A stretch of 7,859 nt of DNA from assembly GCA_021780285.1 (NCBI GenBank), contig JAJXZA010000050.1:1-7859 (forward strand). Reading direction: 5' to 3'. Of this stretch, positions 1 through 6,489 are shown one piece after another. The notes below the pieces were generated by a model, which searched no databases, was not told the DNA's origin, and saw only the letters and a program-made list of their open reading frames with translations. The position numbers and the translations under genes are program-made. This stretch comes from Planctomycetota bacterium (lineage in GTDB: Bacteria; Planctomycetota; Phycisphaerae; WQYP01). The stretch's first letter is position 1; every line of letters begins with the position of its first letter.

Positions 1-214
1 ATCGGCAGCCCGCCCTTATTTAAACGTAATAAAACGACCTGATGCCTCACATCTGCGGGTAACCCCTTTCACCGCCTCTGCAAAAATCAGCTTCAGTCAA
101 GCGGTTTAAGACAACGCAACCGGCTCAGGGGAGTGCCTCGCCGCTGGGATATGCCCCTGCATGTGGGTATACTCGTAAGCAATAAAGCATGTGGCACTTT
201 TTGCTGGTTGCAGT

Positions 215-232
215 GATTGTGCACGATTGTGC
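215..232 (+). repeat. 8-bp direct repeat upstream of hflX
   Basis: GATTGTGC occurs at 215-222 and again at 225-232, so the two copies are offset by exactly 10 bp, about one helical turn. They end 30 bases before the hflX start codon. Two same-face copies could be a protein-binding site, but chance is not excluded. The rest of 1-214 contains a TATACT hexamer (168-173) without a convincing -35, and I see no RNA gene there. Confidence 0.3.
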
Positions 233-262
233 TTACGTGTGGCCGTGCAGGAATTGTAATCG

Positions 263-1702
263 TTGGCACAGGATAAACGGGTTCAGCTTTCAGTACAGGC
301 CGAGCGGGCCATTCTGGTGGGCGTACTTTTGCCCGATTCCAATGCCGATCCTCAAGACCCATTGGGCGAACTGGCCAGCCTGGCTAAAACCGCCGGGGCG
401 GTGGTGGTGGACTCTGTTGTGCAGCAGCGCACCAGCGTTGACCCTGCAACCTACATAGGCAGCGGCAAAGCTGCGGAAATAGGTCGTCTGGTAAAAGCGC
501 ACAACGCGGATGTAGTCATTTTTGACAACGACATGTCCCCTAACCAGCTGCGCGATCTGGAGAAAATATGCGATTGCAAAATCCTTGATCGCAGCGAGCT
601 TATTCTCGATATATTTGCCACGCGAGCCCGCACACATGAGGCGCAGTTACAGGTGGGTCTGGCTCAATTGGAATACACCTATCCCAGGCTCCGTCACATG
701 TGGAGCCACTTGGAGCGTATCGGCGCCGGCGCGGGCGCCGGCGTGGGAGCACGCGGCCCCGGCGAAATGCAGCTTGAAATAGACCGCCGCCTGGTACGCC
801 AGCGCATCAGCGAGTTTAAGCGCCGCATCGCCGATGTGCAGGGTCGCAAAACACGCGAAGTGGCCACCCGCAAACGCCAGCACTTTACCGTCAGCCTTGT
901 GGGGTATACCAACGCCGGCAAGAGTACCTTGTTTAACACCCTCACCGGCGCGGGTGCATTTGTTGAAGATAAGCTTTTTGCTACGCTCGACACCAAAACG
1001 CGCCAGTGGCGTTTAGGTGCGGCGCATGGAGCGCTGCTTTCAGATACCGTCGGATTTGTCCGAGATTTGCCGCACCACCTGGTTGCGTCATTTAAGGCCA
1101 CTTTGGAAGAAGCTGTCCATGCCGATTTGCTGCTGGTGGTGCTCGATGTGTCGCATCCGCAGGCTGTGGTGCAGTTTCAAAGCGTGGTCCGCGTGTTGGC
1201 TGACATCGGCTGCGGCGATCAGCCCGCCATGCTGCTGCTCAATAAGACCGACGCTCTCGCGGCGCCTGAAGAACTGGCATTCTGGCGGCACAGGTTTCCA
1301 CAGGCATTGGCCATCAGCGCCAAACAGGGTACGGGCGTCATGCCGCTGGCCGAGAAGGTGCTGCAGCAACTATTGGGTAAAACGCTGGATGTTGTGATAA
1401 CGCTGGCCCTAAACGACGCAAAGGGGGCTACGTTTGTCGAAAAATTTGCAACCGTTATCAGCCGCGACTACGAAAGCCGCCCAAACCACGCTGTTTTTAC
1501 AGCGCAAATAAGCAGTCGGATTTTGGAGCAGGTGTATTACCACGCCACCCGGCCGGAAATTGCCGTGCTGCGGGAAGTGCCGCGGAGCCATAATGACCAA
1601 GCCGCTACCGTGCAGCAATGGATAACCACCTTGGAGGAATCGCCATTGCTGCAAGGCCCCGGAGTGAATGCTTCGCCCGCAGCTGGCACGGCAGCGAGCT
1701 GA
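263..1702 (+). CDS. hflX: GTPase HflX
   Basis: HflX is a GTP-binding protein that associates with the 50S/70S ribosome and, in characterised bacteria, splits or rescues stalled ribosomes under stress. The 479-residue product has the family order. An N-terminal HflX domain (about 10-140) carries YIGSGKAAEI (64-73) and ND-MSPNQ (89-95). A glycine-rich linker and GPGEMQLEIDRR (165-176) follow. The G domain has Walker A GYTNAGKST (214-222), DTVGF (261-265), NKTD (327-330) and SAK (352-354), and a C-terminal domain ends the protein. The start is TTG: an in-frame TAA lies two codons upstream (257-259), and AGGAA at 249-253 gives a suitably spaced ribosome binding site. Two positions in the normally GPGETQLETDRR motif differ (Met169, Ile173). 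The linker contains a 12-bp tandem duplication. The gene stands alone and converges on an arsR-type gene; no hfq precedes it. Confidence 0.96.
   Translation: MAQDKRVQLSVQAERAILVGVLLPDSNADPQDPLGELASLAKTAGAVVVDSVVQQRTSVDPATYIGSGKAAEIGRLVKAHNADVVIFDNDMSPNQLRDLEKICDCKILDRSELILDIFATRARTHEAQLQVGLAQLEYTYPRLRHMWSHLERIGAGAGAGVGARGPGEMQLEIDRRLVRQRISEFKRRIADVQGRKTREVATRKRQHFTVSLVGYTNAGKSTLFNTLTGAGAFVEDKLFATLDTKTRQWRLGAAHGALLSDTVGFVRDLPHHLVASFKATLEEAVHADLLLVVLDVSHPQAVVQFQSVVRVLADIGCGDQPAMLLLNKTDALAAPEELAFWRHRFPQALAISAKQGTGVMPLAEKVLQQLLGKTLDVVITLALNDAKGATFVEKFATVISRDYESRPNHAVFTAQISSRILEQVYYHATRPEIAVLREVPRSHNDQAATVQQWITTLEESPLLQGPGVNASPAAGTAAS
722..745 (+). repeat. 12-bp tandem duplication inside hflX
   Basis: GGCGCCGGCGCG (722-733) is followed directly by GGCGCCGGCGTG (734-745), one mismatch apart. 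The repeat is in frame and encodes Gly-Ala-Gly-Ala / Gly-Ala-Gly-Val in the glycine-rich linker just before the GPGE motif. It looks like replication slippage tolerated by a flexible linker. Confidence 0.75.
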
Positions 1703-1721
1703 GGCTGGGTGCGAACGCTTT

Positions 1722-2108
1722 TCAGTCGGCATGTGCCGGGCGCGTACGGCGGCGGGAGGCGGCACTGTTTTGTGCGGGCATGGCGGCTGCCAGCATTTGC
1801 TGCTGCTTGTGTAAATGATCCAGCACACCTTCGCAAACCCGGTCGCACAATGCCATAACGCCGGGGTCGGCGATGCGATAGACCGCGTGCGTGCCGATGC
1901 GGTCGGCGGCCACCAGCCCTGCCTGCCGCAGCACCGCCAAGTGCTTGGAGACAGAAGCCTGGTTCATGTGCAGGGCGGTCGTCAGCGTTGATACGTTGGC
2001 CGGCCCGGCCTGCAGGCGAGCTAAAATGCGCACACGGCTCGCATCAGCCAAGGCTCGCAAGCGTTCTACAACACGTGCCACAAGTTCGGTATTTGCAGGA
2101 TCAAGCAT
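1722..2108 (-). CDS. ArsR/SmtB-family transcriptional regulator
   Basis: A 128-residue winged-helix repressor of the ArsR family; these proteins act as dimers that leave DNA when they bind a metal or another signal. The frame is open further upstream, but I place the start at the ATG at 2108. It is preceded by AAAGGAA (2118-2124) at good spacing, and the homologous sequence begins there. The wHTH runs about residues 20-80, with recognition-helix region MNQASVSKHLAVLRQAGLV (48-66) and a beta-wing ending in AVYRIAD. The classical ELCVCDL alpha3 arsenic/cadmium site is absent. Cys88 and Cys92 in the C-terminal helix (LCDRVC) are the only cysteines and could form a thiol or metal site. The last about 20 residues are a basic, probably disordered tail. 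The stop is 19 bases from the hflX stop on the opposite strand. No obvious target gene is adjacent, so the inducer is unknown and self-regulation is the only role the sequence suggests. Confidence 0.9.
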   Translation of the reverse strand: MLDPANTELVARVVERLRALADASRVRILARLQAGPANVSTLTTALHMNQASVSKHLAVLRQAGLVAADRIGTHAVYRIADPGVMALCDRVCEGVLDHLHKQQQMLAAAMPAQNSAASRRRTRPAHAD

Positions 2109-2116
2109 AAGAACAT

Positions 2117-2132
2117 ATTCCTTTACAAGAAT
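2117..2132. promoter_or_regulatory. possible ArsR autoregulatory operator
   Basis: ATTC (2117-2120), 8 bases, then GAAT (2129-2132) form a short inverted repeat in an AT-rich patch. It overlaps the expected transcription start and the Shine-Dalgarno of the ArsR gene. ArsR-family operators are AT-rich inverted repeats at this location, so self-repression is plausible. The arms are only 4 bp, so confidence is low. Confidence 0.35.
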
Positions 2133-2134
2133 GT

Positions 2135-2163
2135 AGTATAATATTTTGATGTGCCGGCGGCAA
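2135..2163 (-). promoter_or_regulatory. sigma70-like promoter of the ArsR gene
   Basis: On the minus strand, TTGCCG (2163-2158, 4 of 6 matches to TTGACA) is separated by 17 bases from TATACT (2140-2135, 5 of 6 matches to TATAAT). Transcription would start near 2128, giving a leader of about 20 bases containing AAAGGAA. The rest of 2164-2362 shows only short GC hairpins without T-runs, for example GCCCG/CGGGC at 2232-2250. Confidence 0.6.
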
Positions 2164-2362
2164 ATGGGCCAGCGCAAAAGGGCTGGCAATGCCGCCATTT
2201 TCTCGCTCGGTGTGGAGGTTCTGGTTATTGCGCCCGCACCGTTGACGGGCGCCATCATTCAGCAGCCGGCTTGTCGGCTTTGTATGAAACCAACAGGACG
2301 AGAAAAAGCGGCACGGGTGCCGGGAATGGCTGTTGGGAGGTCAAGTCTTGTGTTCGCATGCC

Positions 2363-3403
2363 CTACGCGGTTGCGACGGATAGGCGATAAATCGCCGCAT
2401 GGCGGTAATCTTCGCCGGGGTGCAGCATCACATTCGGAAAATGCTGATGATGTACCGAGTTGGGTAAATGCTGTGTTTCGAGGCATAGGCCCGCGTGTTT
2501 GCCATAAGGGCCGCCAATTCCCACGGCGCTGCCATCGAGAAAGTTGCCGGTATAAAGCTGTATTCCCGGCTGGGTGGTTAGCACCTCCATGACGCGACCG
2601 GTGGTTGGCTCGGTAAGACGGGCGGCGAGGCGAAGTGGCGTTTTCTCGGTGCGGAGTACGAAATTATGGTCATAGCCGCCGGGCACCTGGGCGATGCGTT
2701 CGCCAATGCGGTGGGGCGTGGTGAAATCGAGCGGCGTGCCATGCACCGAACGAATTTCGCCGGTGCAAATGAGCTTGTCATCCGCAGGGGTGTAGAGGCT
2801 GCTGTTGATAAAAATGCTGTGGTCTAAAATATCACCTGACCCGGCCCCCTTAAGGTTAAAGTAGGAATGATTGGTGAGGTTCACCGGAGTGGTCTCGTCG
2901 GTGCGGGCGTAAAACTCAATGGCCAAGGAGTTGTCTTTTGTGATGCGATATGTCACGCGAGTGTGCAAAGTTCCCGGAAAGCCTTCCTCCATGTGGGGGC
3001 TTACATAGGTGAAAATGACCGCAGGGCCTTCGGCATCATCAGCAATCTGGGCGTCCCATACCCGGCGATCAAAACCCTCTTTGCCGCCATGCAGCGTGTT
3101 GCCATTGTTATTTGCGTACAGTTTGTAGGTTGTGCCCTGCCAATGATACTCGGCGTTGCCGATGCGGTTGGCTACGCGGCCGACGGTAACGCCCATGTAG
3201 GGGTGCTTGCCGAGGTAGCCGGCAAGGTCGGCAAAGCCCAGCACCACATCGGCCGTTTTACCGGCGCGGTCGGGAGCGTGCAGTTCGGTAAGCGCAGCGC
3301 CATAGCTGGTTACCTTGGCGCTAATGACGCCGTTCGAAAGCGTAAAAATATCAACTTTGCGACCGTCGGGAGTTTTACCGAATGTTGTTGCATGTGTTTT
3401 CAT
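2363..3403 (-). CDS. galM: aldose 1-epimerase (mutarotase)
   Basis: Interconverts alpha and beta anomers of aldohexoses such as galactose and glucose in the cytoplasm, feeding the Leloir pathway. The 346-residue length is normal for the family. Landmark motifs are all present: NRIGNAEY with Arg80, NGNTLHGG with the catalytic acid His105, NLTNHSYFNL with His179, GGYDHNF with Asp245 (substrate contact), and GLCLETQHLPN with the catalytic base Glu309. No signal peptide is evident. No galK, galT or galE lies nearby, so it looks like a stand-alone housekeeping copy. The ATG at 3403 has no recognisable Shine-Dalgarno upstream. I still prefer it because the protein start aligns with family N-termini (MKTHATTFGKTPDGRKV) and an in-frame TAA lies a few codons upstream. 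Confidence 0.95.
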   Translation of the reverse strand: MKTHATTFGKTPDGRKVDIFTLSNGVISAKVTSYGAALTELHAPDRAGKTADVVLGFADLAGYLGKHPYMGVTVGRVANRIGNAEYHWQGTTYKLYANNNGNTLHGGKEGFDRRVWDAQIADDAEGPAVIFTYVSPHMEEGFPGTLHTRVTYRITKDNSLAIEFYARTDETTPVNLTNHSYFNLKGAGSGDILDHSIFINSSLYTPADDKLICTGEIRSVHGTPLDFTTPHRIGERIAQVPGGYDHNFVLRTEKTPLRLAARLTEPTTGRVMEVLTTQPGIQLYTGNFLDGSAVGIGGPYGKHAGLCLETQHLPNSVHHQHFPNVMLHPGEDYRHAAIYRLSVATA

Positions 3404-3409
3404 GACGTT

Positions 3410-3438
3410 GTTTTATCATGGCGCGGCAGGTTGAACAA
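3410..3438 (-). promoter_or_regulatory. weak candidate promoter of galM
   Basis: TTGTTC (3438-3433), 17 bases, TAAAAC (3415-3410) on the minus strand match the consensus at 3 of 6 and 4 of 6 positions. The -10 lies so close to the ATG at 3403 that the transcript would be nearly leaderless, which would fit the absence of a Shine-Dalgarno. The match is weak and could be chance. Confidence 0.25.
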
Positions 3439-3549
3439 CTGGGAGCAAACCGTGAGAGCAATGGCAGACGCCGCGCCGGATGCGGCTAACTTTGGGGGTG
3501 TGGGCAAACAGCCTCTCAAGCCAGCGGTAAAGCCATGTGCTGCCGCATT

Positions 3550-4158
3550 TTATTTTGCCGCAAATTTGTTGGCACGGGTGAGCATCACAAACGCCAAAAC
3601 CAGCATTGCCAGCGAAATGGGCAGGCAGATCAGCATGAGGTCGGCAAAGTGCATGGCGCTCCTGTAGCCGGTATCGTCGGGCGATGGCACCAGCGGTACA
3701 TGAACACCCAGAACTGCCGCCAACGCCCAAAAACCGATCAGCAGCAGCATAAAGCCGATAACCGCCAGCAGCGGCACCAGCAGTTTGTACGCTTCGGACT
3801 GGGCGGGCTTCTTTTTTGGCCGAACGTATGGAGTAGGAGCCGCCAGCGAGGCCGGGTCAATAATTTTGGCCATAGGCAGTTCTTCCATTTCGCGGCGCGG
3901 GCGATTGGGCGATGGAATTGGAGCCGAGGAAGACTCCAGAGCGGAAGCCGCGGCGGCATTGGCTGCCGACGCCGGAGGCTCGGCGGAATTGGCCCCGGCG
4001 GCGGGTTGTTGTTTGGCGAGCATGGCAACAAAACCGGTGGCGCTTTCGGGCGGTTCGCCATTGGTGGGGGCCGGGTCGGCGGCGGCAGGCTCGCCCATGC
4101 CATGGAGCGCTGCGAGTGCATCGTCATGCCCGTCCTTTTGTTTAGGCCTATCCGCCAT
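3550..4158 (-). CDS. hypothetical membrane protein, Ala/Pro-rich N-terminus
   Basis: I do not recognise the family. The 202-residue product has a long polar, Ala/Pro/Ser-rich and probably disordered N-terminal half (about 1-110). A basic patch RPKKK (113-117) follows, then two hydrophobic helices: about 125-150 (LLVPLLAVIGFMLLLIGFWALAAVL) and about 171-195 (DLMLICLPISLAMLVLAFVML), joined by a short loop with prolines and acidic residues (PSPDDTG). By the positive-inside rule the basic patch and the N-terminal tail would face the cytoplasm, with both ends inside. The start is supported by GAGG at 4166-4169, seven bases before the ATG. It could anchor or tether a cytoplasmic partner, but nothing in the sequence or neighbours identifies one. 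It sits 146 bases upstream of galM and 178 bases downstream of the VOC gene, all on the same strand, so read-through is possible but not shown. Confidence 0.75.
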   Translation of the reverse strand: MADRPKQKDGHDDALAALHGMGEPAAADPAPTNGEPPESATGFVAMLAKQQPAAGANSAEPPASAANAAAASALESSSAPIPSPNRPRREMEELPMAKIIDPASLAAPTPYVRPKKKPAQSEAYKLLVPLLAVIGFMLLLIGFWALAAVLGVHVPLVPSPDDTGYRSAMHFADLMLICLPISLAMLVLAFVMLTRANKFAAK

Positions 4159-4336
4159 GAAAATACCTCAATCACCTGCTAGTCTGCGGTTCAACTCACG
4201 CGTTATCCAAATCGTGCGACTTAACCCCGTTGCCCATCAAGTTTACTGGCCGCCTGCAGCCGTAGCAAATGAAAAATGGCGGTATTTGCGCGTCCTGCAA
4301 GCCGGCATGAGTCGGGTGCAGATTGTCAACATCGCC

Positions 4337-5212
4337 TTACGCCGGCCGCTGAACTCGAATCGCATTGCCCGATGGATCGCGTAACCACGTCTCCTCGCTT
4401 GATGGCTTTTTTACGACATTCATGGCTGCGGCCCGTGAAAGAAGGAGATTCCATGCTTCGCTCGTCGCCATTCGCAATGAAAAGTGATCCAGCCCGCGTG
4501 CGCCGATCGGAGCTGGCGGCGCCCCGCGGCTCTCCCAGGTGTTGATGCCAAGGTGATGATGGTAGCCGTTGTAAGATAAGAATGCCGCGTCATGGCCATA
4601 GCGGGCGGTAAGATCCATCGCGAGCACATTGCGGTAAAACGCCTCAGATGCCGCCAGGTCGCTCACGCGCAAGTGTATATGGCCCAGGCGGGTGCCTGCA
4701 GGCATACCGGTGAACGGTTCGGTCGAATCTGCGGCGGCGAGCAGATCTCGCCAATCGAGAGCCTTGGTGCCCATTTGCAGGTGGCCGCCCGGATATCGCC
4801 ATTCATCGCGCGGGCGATCGCGATAGATTTCCAAGCCGTTGCCTTCCGGGTCGGTGAGATAGAGGGCTTCGCTCACATCGTGATCAGCGGCTCCGGAGAG
4901 TTGCACGCCGGTGCGTTCAAAATGCAAAAGTTGCCGCGCCAGGTACTGCCTGCCCGGCAGCAAAAAGGCGATATGGTACAGGCCTGTGGTAATGCCGGCC
5001 GGCGGCGCATGGGGCATGTGCCGCAGCACGAGAAACTCCTGCAGCCCGGTGCCCAGGCTGGTATGTTGGCCATCTGATTGGCGCACGGTCAGGCCAATCG
5101 TTTGATGATAAAAGTCGGTGCAGCGCTTGAGATCCGCAACAATAAGCGTTGCCGGCCCGAGCGTATACTCTGGCGTATTGGTCTCGTTGGCCTTGATATT
5201 ATTTGAAGACAA
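4337..5212 (-). CDS. VOC-fold protein, CatE-like catechol 2,3-dioxygenase family
   Basis: Two vicinal-oxygen-chelate modules in one chain, resembling the CatE-type proteins (catechol-2,3-dioxygenase / glyoxalase superfamily). I chose the TTG at 5212: GGAGGT (5225-5220) lies seven bases upstream. The upstream ATG at 5257 has no ribosome binding site and would overlap the DUF190 gene by 41 bases. From TTG the protein is 291 residues, close to CatE. Module 1 (about 15-130) has GLYHIAFLLPGR (His80) and LTDPEGNGLEIYRDRPRDEW (Glu128). Module 2 (about 175-285) has LGHIHLRVSDL (His178/His180), YHHHLGINTW (His218-220), GLDHFSL (His243) and LRDPSGNAIRV. The usual final acidic metal ligand is not obvious in module 2, so activity and metal are uncertain. 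It follows the DUF190 gene by four bases, which places it in the fluoride-riboswitch operon. The substrate is unknown. Confidence 0.88.
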   Translation of the reverse strand: MSSNNIKANETNTPEYTLGPATLIVADLKRCTDFYHQTIGLTVRQSDGQHTSLGTGLQEFLVLRHMPHAPPAGITTGLYHIAFLLPGRQYLARQLLHFERTGVQLSGAADHDVSEALYLTDPEGNGLEIYRDRPRDEWRYPGGHLQMGTKALDWRDLLAAADSTEPFTGMPAGTRLGHIHLRVSDLAASEAFYRNVLAMDLTARYGHDAAFLSYNGYHHHLGINTWESRGAPPAPIGARGLDHFSLRMATSEAWNLLLSRAAAMNVVKKPSSEETWLRDPSGNAIRVQRPA

Positions 5213-5216
5213 TGGT

Positions 5217-5987
5217 TCAACCTCCGCTTTGTTTGCGTGCCTGGTCTGCCGGGTCATGGCGATACGCGATGATTTTTACTTCTTCCATGGTGATCATGCC
5301 TTCGGCTACCATGCCGTCGAGCGCGGGCAGCAGCTTTTCAATTTGTTCGCGGGTGTCTACCAGTTCAATTACAATAGGCAGATCAGATGACATCACGAGT
5401 ATTTTATCGGTGTGCATTACGCTGTTGGCGCCAAAGCCCATGGAGCCCTGCAGCACGGTGGCGCCGGCAAGGCCCAACTCGCGCGCTTTGGCGACAATAG
5501 CTTCGTGCAGCGGCTTGTGGTTATATGTGTCAGACTCGCCTATGAAGATGCGCAGTAGAACGCCAACTGAATCGGTATGCATAGGCAGTACTCCTCGGGT
5601 GTCGGGCAAGGTGCTAAGAGGCTTAACGCCGCTGAGCAATTGTGTTTTCTGGCTGGCGGCCCAGTTTCGCGGGCGATACATAAGAACAGCCGCCCGTTCA
5701 AGCGTGGCCAGGCCGTGGTGCATGGCTGCCGCAATCGCGGCCAAAAACGGCAGAAGCTTTTCACCAGAATCCACCAGTTCCACAATCACGGGGCTGTCGC
5801 CGATCAGGCGGTAATCAGATGATTTTACCAGGCCACGGGATCCAAACCCCATGATGCCGCGCAGCACGGTTGCTCCGGCAAGTTTGTTGCGGGCGGATTG
5901 CTGTACGATGCGTTCGTATGCCGGTGCAGAGTTTTGCAGGTCGGCGCTTCGCATGTAAAGTCGCAGCAGAACATTTTCGTTGATCAT
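5217..5987 (-). CDS. tandem DUF190 (COG1993, PII-like) protein
   Basis: Two DUF190 domains are fused in a 256-residue chain, starting at the ATG at 5987 (AGGCGG six bases upstream). An alternative ATG at 6017, two bases before the crcB TAA, would add ten residues but has no ribosome binding site. Domain 1 (about 5-105) and domain 2 (about 141-243) share the core LAGATVL-G-MGFG, P-VIELVD and a terminal AYR/MYR. They are joined by a linker of about 35 residues. Single-domain DUF190 proteins of 100-130 residues are the usual form. The fold resembles PII signalling proteins, which bind nucleotides or small ligands in trimers. DUF190 genes commonly accompany crcB, so a role in sensing fluoride or regulating CrcB is inferred, not shown. 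The stop codon overlaps the Shine-Dalgarno region of the following VOC gene. Confidence 0.92.
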   Translation of the reverse strand: MINENVLLRLYMRSADLQNSAPAYERIVQQSARNKLAGATVLRGIMGFGSRGLVKSSDYRLIGDSPVIVELVDSGEKLLPFLAAIAAAMHHGLATLERAAVLMYRPRNWAASQKTQLLSGVKPLSTLPDTRGVLPMHTDSVGVLLRIFIGESDTYNHKPLHEAIVAKARELGLAGATVLQGSMGFGANSVMHTDKILVMSSDLPIVIELVDTREQIEKLLPALDGMVAEGMITMEEVKIIAYRHDPADQARKQSGG

Positions 5988-6018
5988 GTGTTTCCGCCTG
6001 ATGTGCAGACCCGGCATT

Positions 6019-6405
6019 TTAACTCATGCGGCTGCCAAGGATAATGCCCAGTCGCACCGCCAGCAGGCCGGCAACCACGCTGCCTGCCAGGTACAGCATA
6101 CCCCGCAGGGCCGCGCCTGTGGCAAGCATCCGGTCGGTTTCAAACATATAGGTTGAAAAGGTGGTGTAGGCGCCGACAAAACCCACAGCAATGCCCAGGC
6201 GGATGGGGTCTGGAATATTCAGCCGCGGCTGCGCCCAGGTCATAAACCAACCTAAAAAGAATGATCCGGTGATATTGATAAAAAAAGTTCCAAAAGGAAA
6301 AAGCGCCGAGTAACGGCCAAAAAACCGGCCGATGCCATAGCGGGTCAGCGCGCCGACAAAACCGAAAGAACCAATGGCCAGCCACATGAACAACGATTTT
6401 TTCAT
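6019..6405 (-). CDS. crcB: fluoride ion channel CrcB/Fluc
   Basis: An inner-membrane fluoride channel that lets cytoplasmic F- leave the cell and so protects enolase and pyrophosphatase. The 128-residue product is a standard single Fluc subunit with four transmembrane helices, and one gene implies a dual-topology homodimer. Diagnostic motifs are GALTRYGIGR (18-27), PFGTFFINITGSFFLG (37-52) with the pore Asn44, and GFVGAYTTFSTYMFE (75-89), which holds the central sodium-site turn and the phenylalanine-box residue Phe83. Only a weak GGA-type ribosome binding site (AGCGGAA) precedes the ATG. The gene lies directly downstream of a fluoride riboswitch, which settles both its function and its regulation: expression is expected to rise when cytoplasmic fluoride rises. 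It is followed closely by the DUF190 gene. Confidence 0.97.
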   Translation of the reverse strand: MKKSLFMWLAIGSFGFVGALTRYGIGRFFGRYSALFPFGTFFINITGSFFLGWFMTWAQPRLNIPDPIRLGIAVGFVGAYTTFSTYMFETDRMLATGAALRGMLYLAGSVVAGLLAVRLGIILGSRMS

Positions 6406-6426
6406 GCTTGGGTTCCGCTAAGCCCT

Positions 6427-6460
6427 AAAACAACACAACCCCGGACGCTTCGCCGAGGTT
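6427..6460 (-). terminator. intrinsic terminator / riboswitch expression platform
   Basis: On the minus strand AACCTCGG (6460-6453) pairs with CCGGGGTT (6444-6437) over 8 bp with one G-U pair and an 8-base loop, followed by the T-rich GTGTTGTTTT (6436-6427). It lies between the riboswitch aptamer and the crcB start. It fits the premature terminator that fluoride binding would prevent. Confidence 0.75.
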
Positions 6461-6489
6461 GCCAACACATTCCCAGCGGACCGGCCGCC

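Noticed and set aside
1700..1724. Possible shared terminator between hflX and the ArsR gene
   Set aside because: GCGAACGC followed by TTTT looks tempting, but the stem would be only 3 bp with a 2-base loop, which cannot fold.
3541..3565. Apparent terminator hairpin at the end of the hypothetical membrane protein gene
   Set aside because: TGCGGCA occurs twice, but as a direct repeat, not an inverted one, so it cannot form a stem.
2867..3667. Plus-strand frame of 266 codons over galM
   Set aside because: Antisense to a clear aldose 1-epimerase with all catalytic motifs; no family resemblance.
3416..3730. Minus-strand frame of 104 codons overlapping the hypothetical membrane protein
   Set aside because: A different frame of the same strand, Cys/Arg/His-rich, without a ribosome binding site; the 3550-4158 frame with its GAGG site and clean helices is better.
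4265..4289. Inverted repeat GCAAAT/ATTTGC
   Set aside because: Six AT-rich pairs with a 13-base loop and no T-run on either side; within chance expectation.
4324..4329. TTGACA on the minus strand downstream of the VOC gene
   Set aside because: No acceptable -10 hexamer is found 15-19 bases further on.
3785..4384. Plus-strand frame of 199 codons opposite the hypothetical membrane protein
   Set aside because: Gly/Ala/Ser-rich mirror of the Ala/Pro-rich coding strand, with no start signal. I cannot fully exclude it, but the minus-strand frame has helices and a ribosome binding site.
5203..5814. Long open frame on the plus strand, 203 codons
   Set aside because: It lies fully antisense to the DUF190 gene (and the start of the VOC gene), is rich in Ser/Arg with no recognisable motif, and has no ribosome binding site. 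It is the usual shadow of a codon-biased gene.
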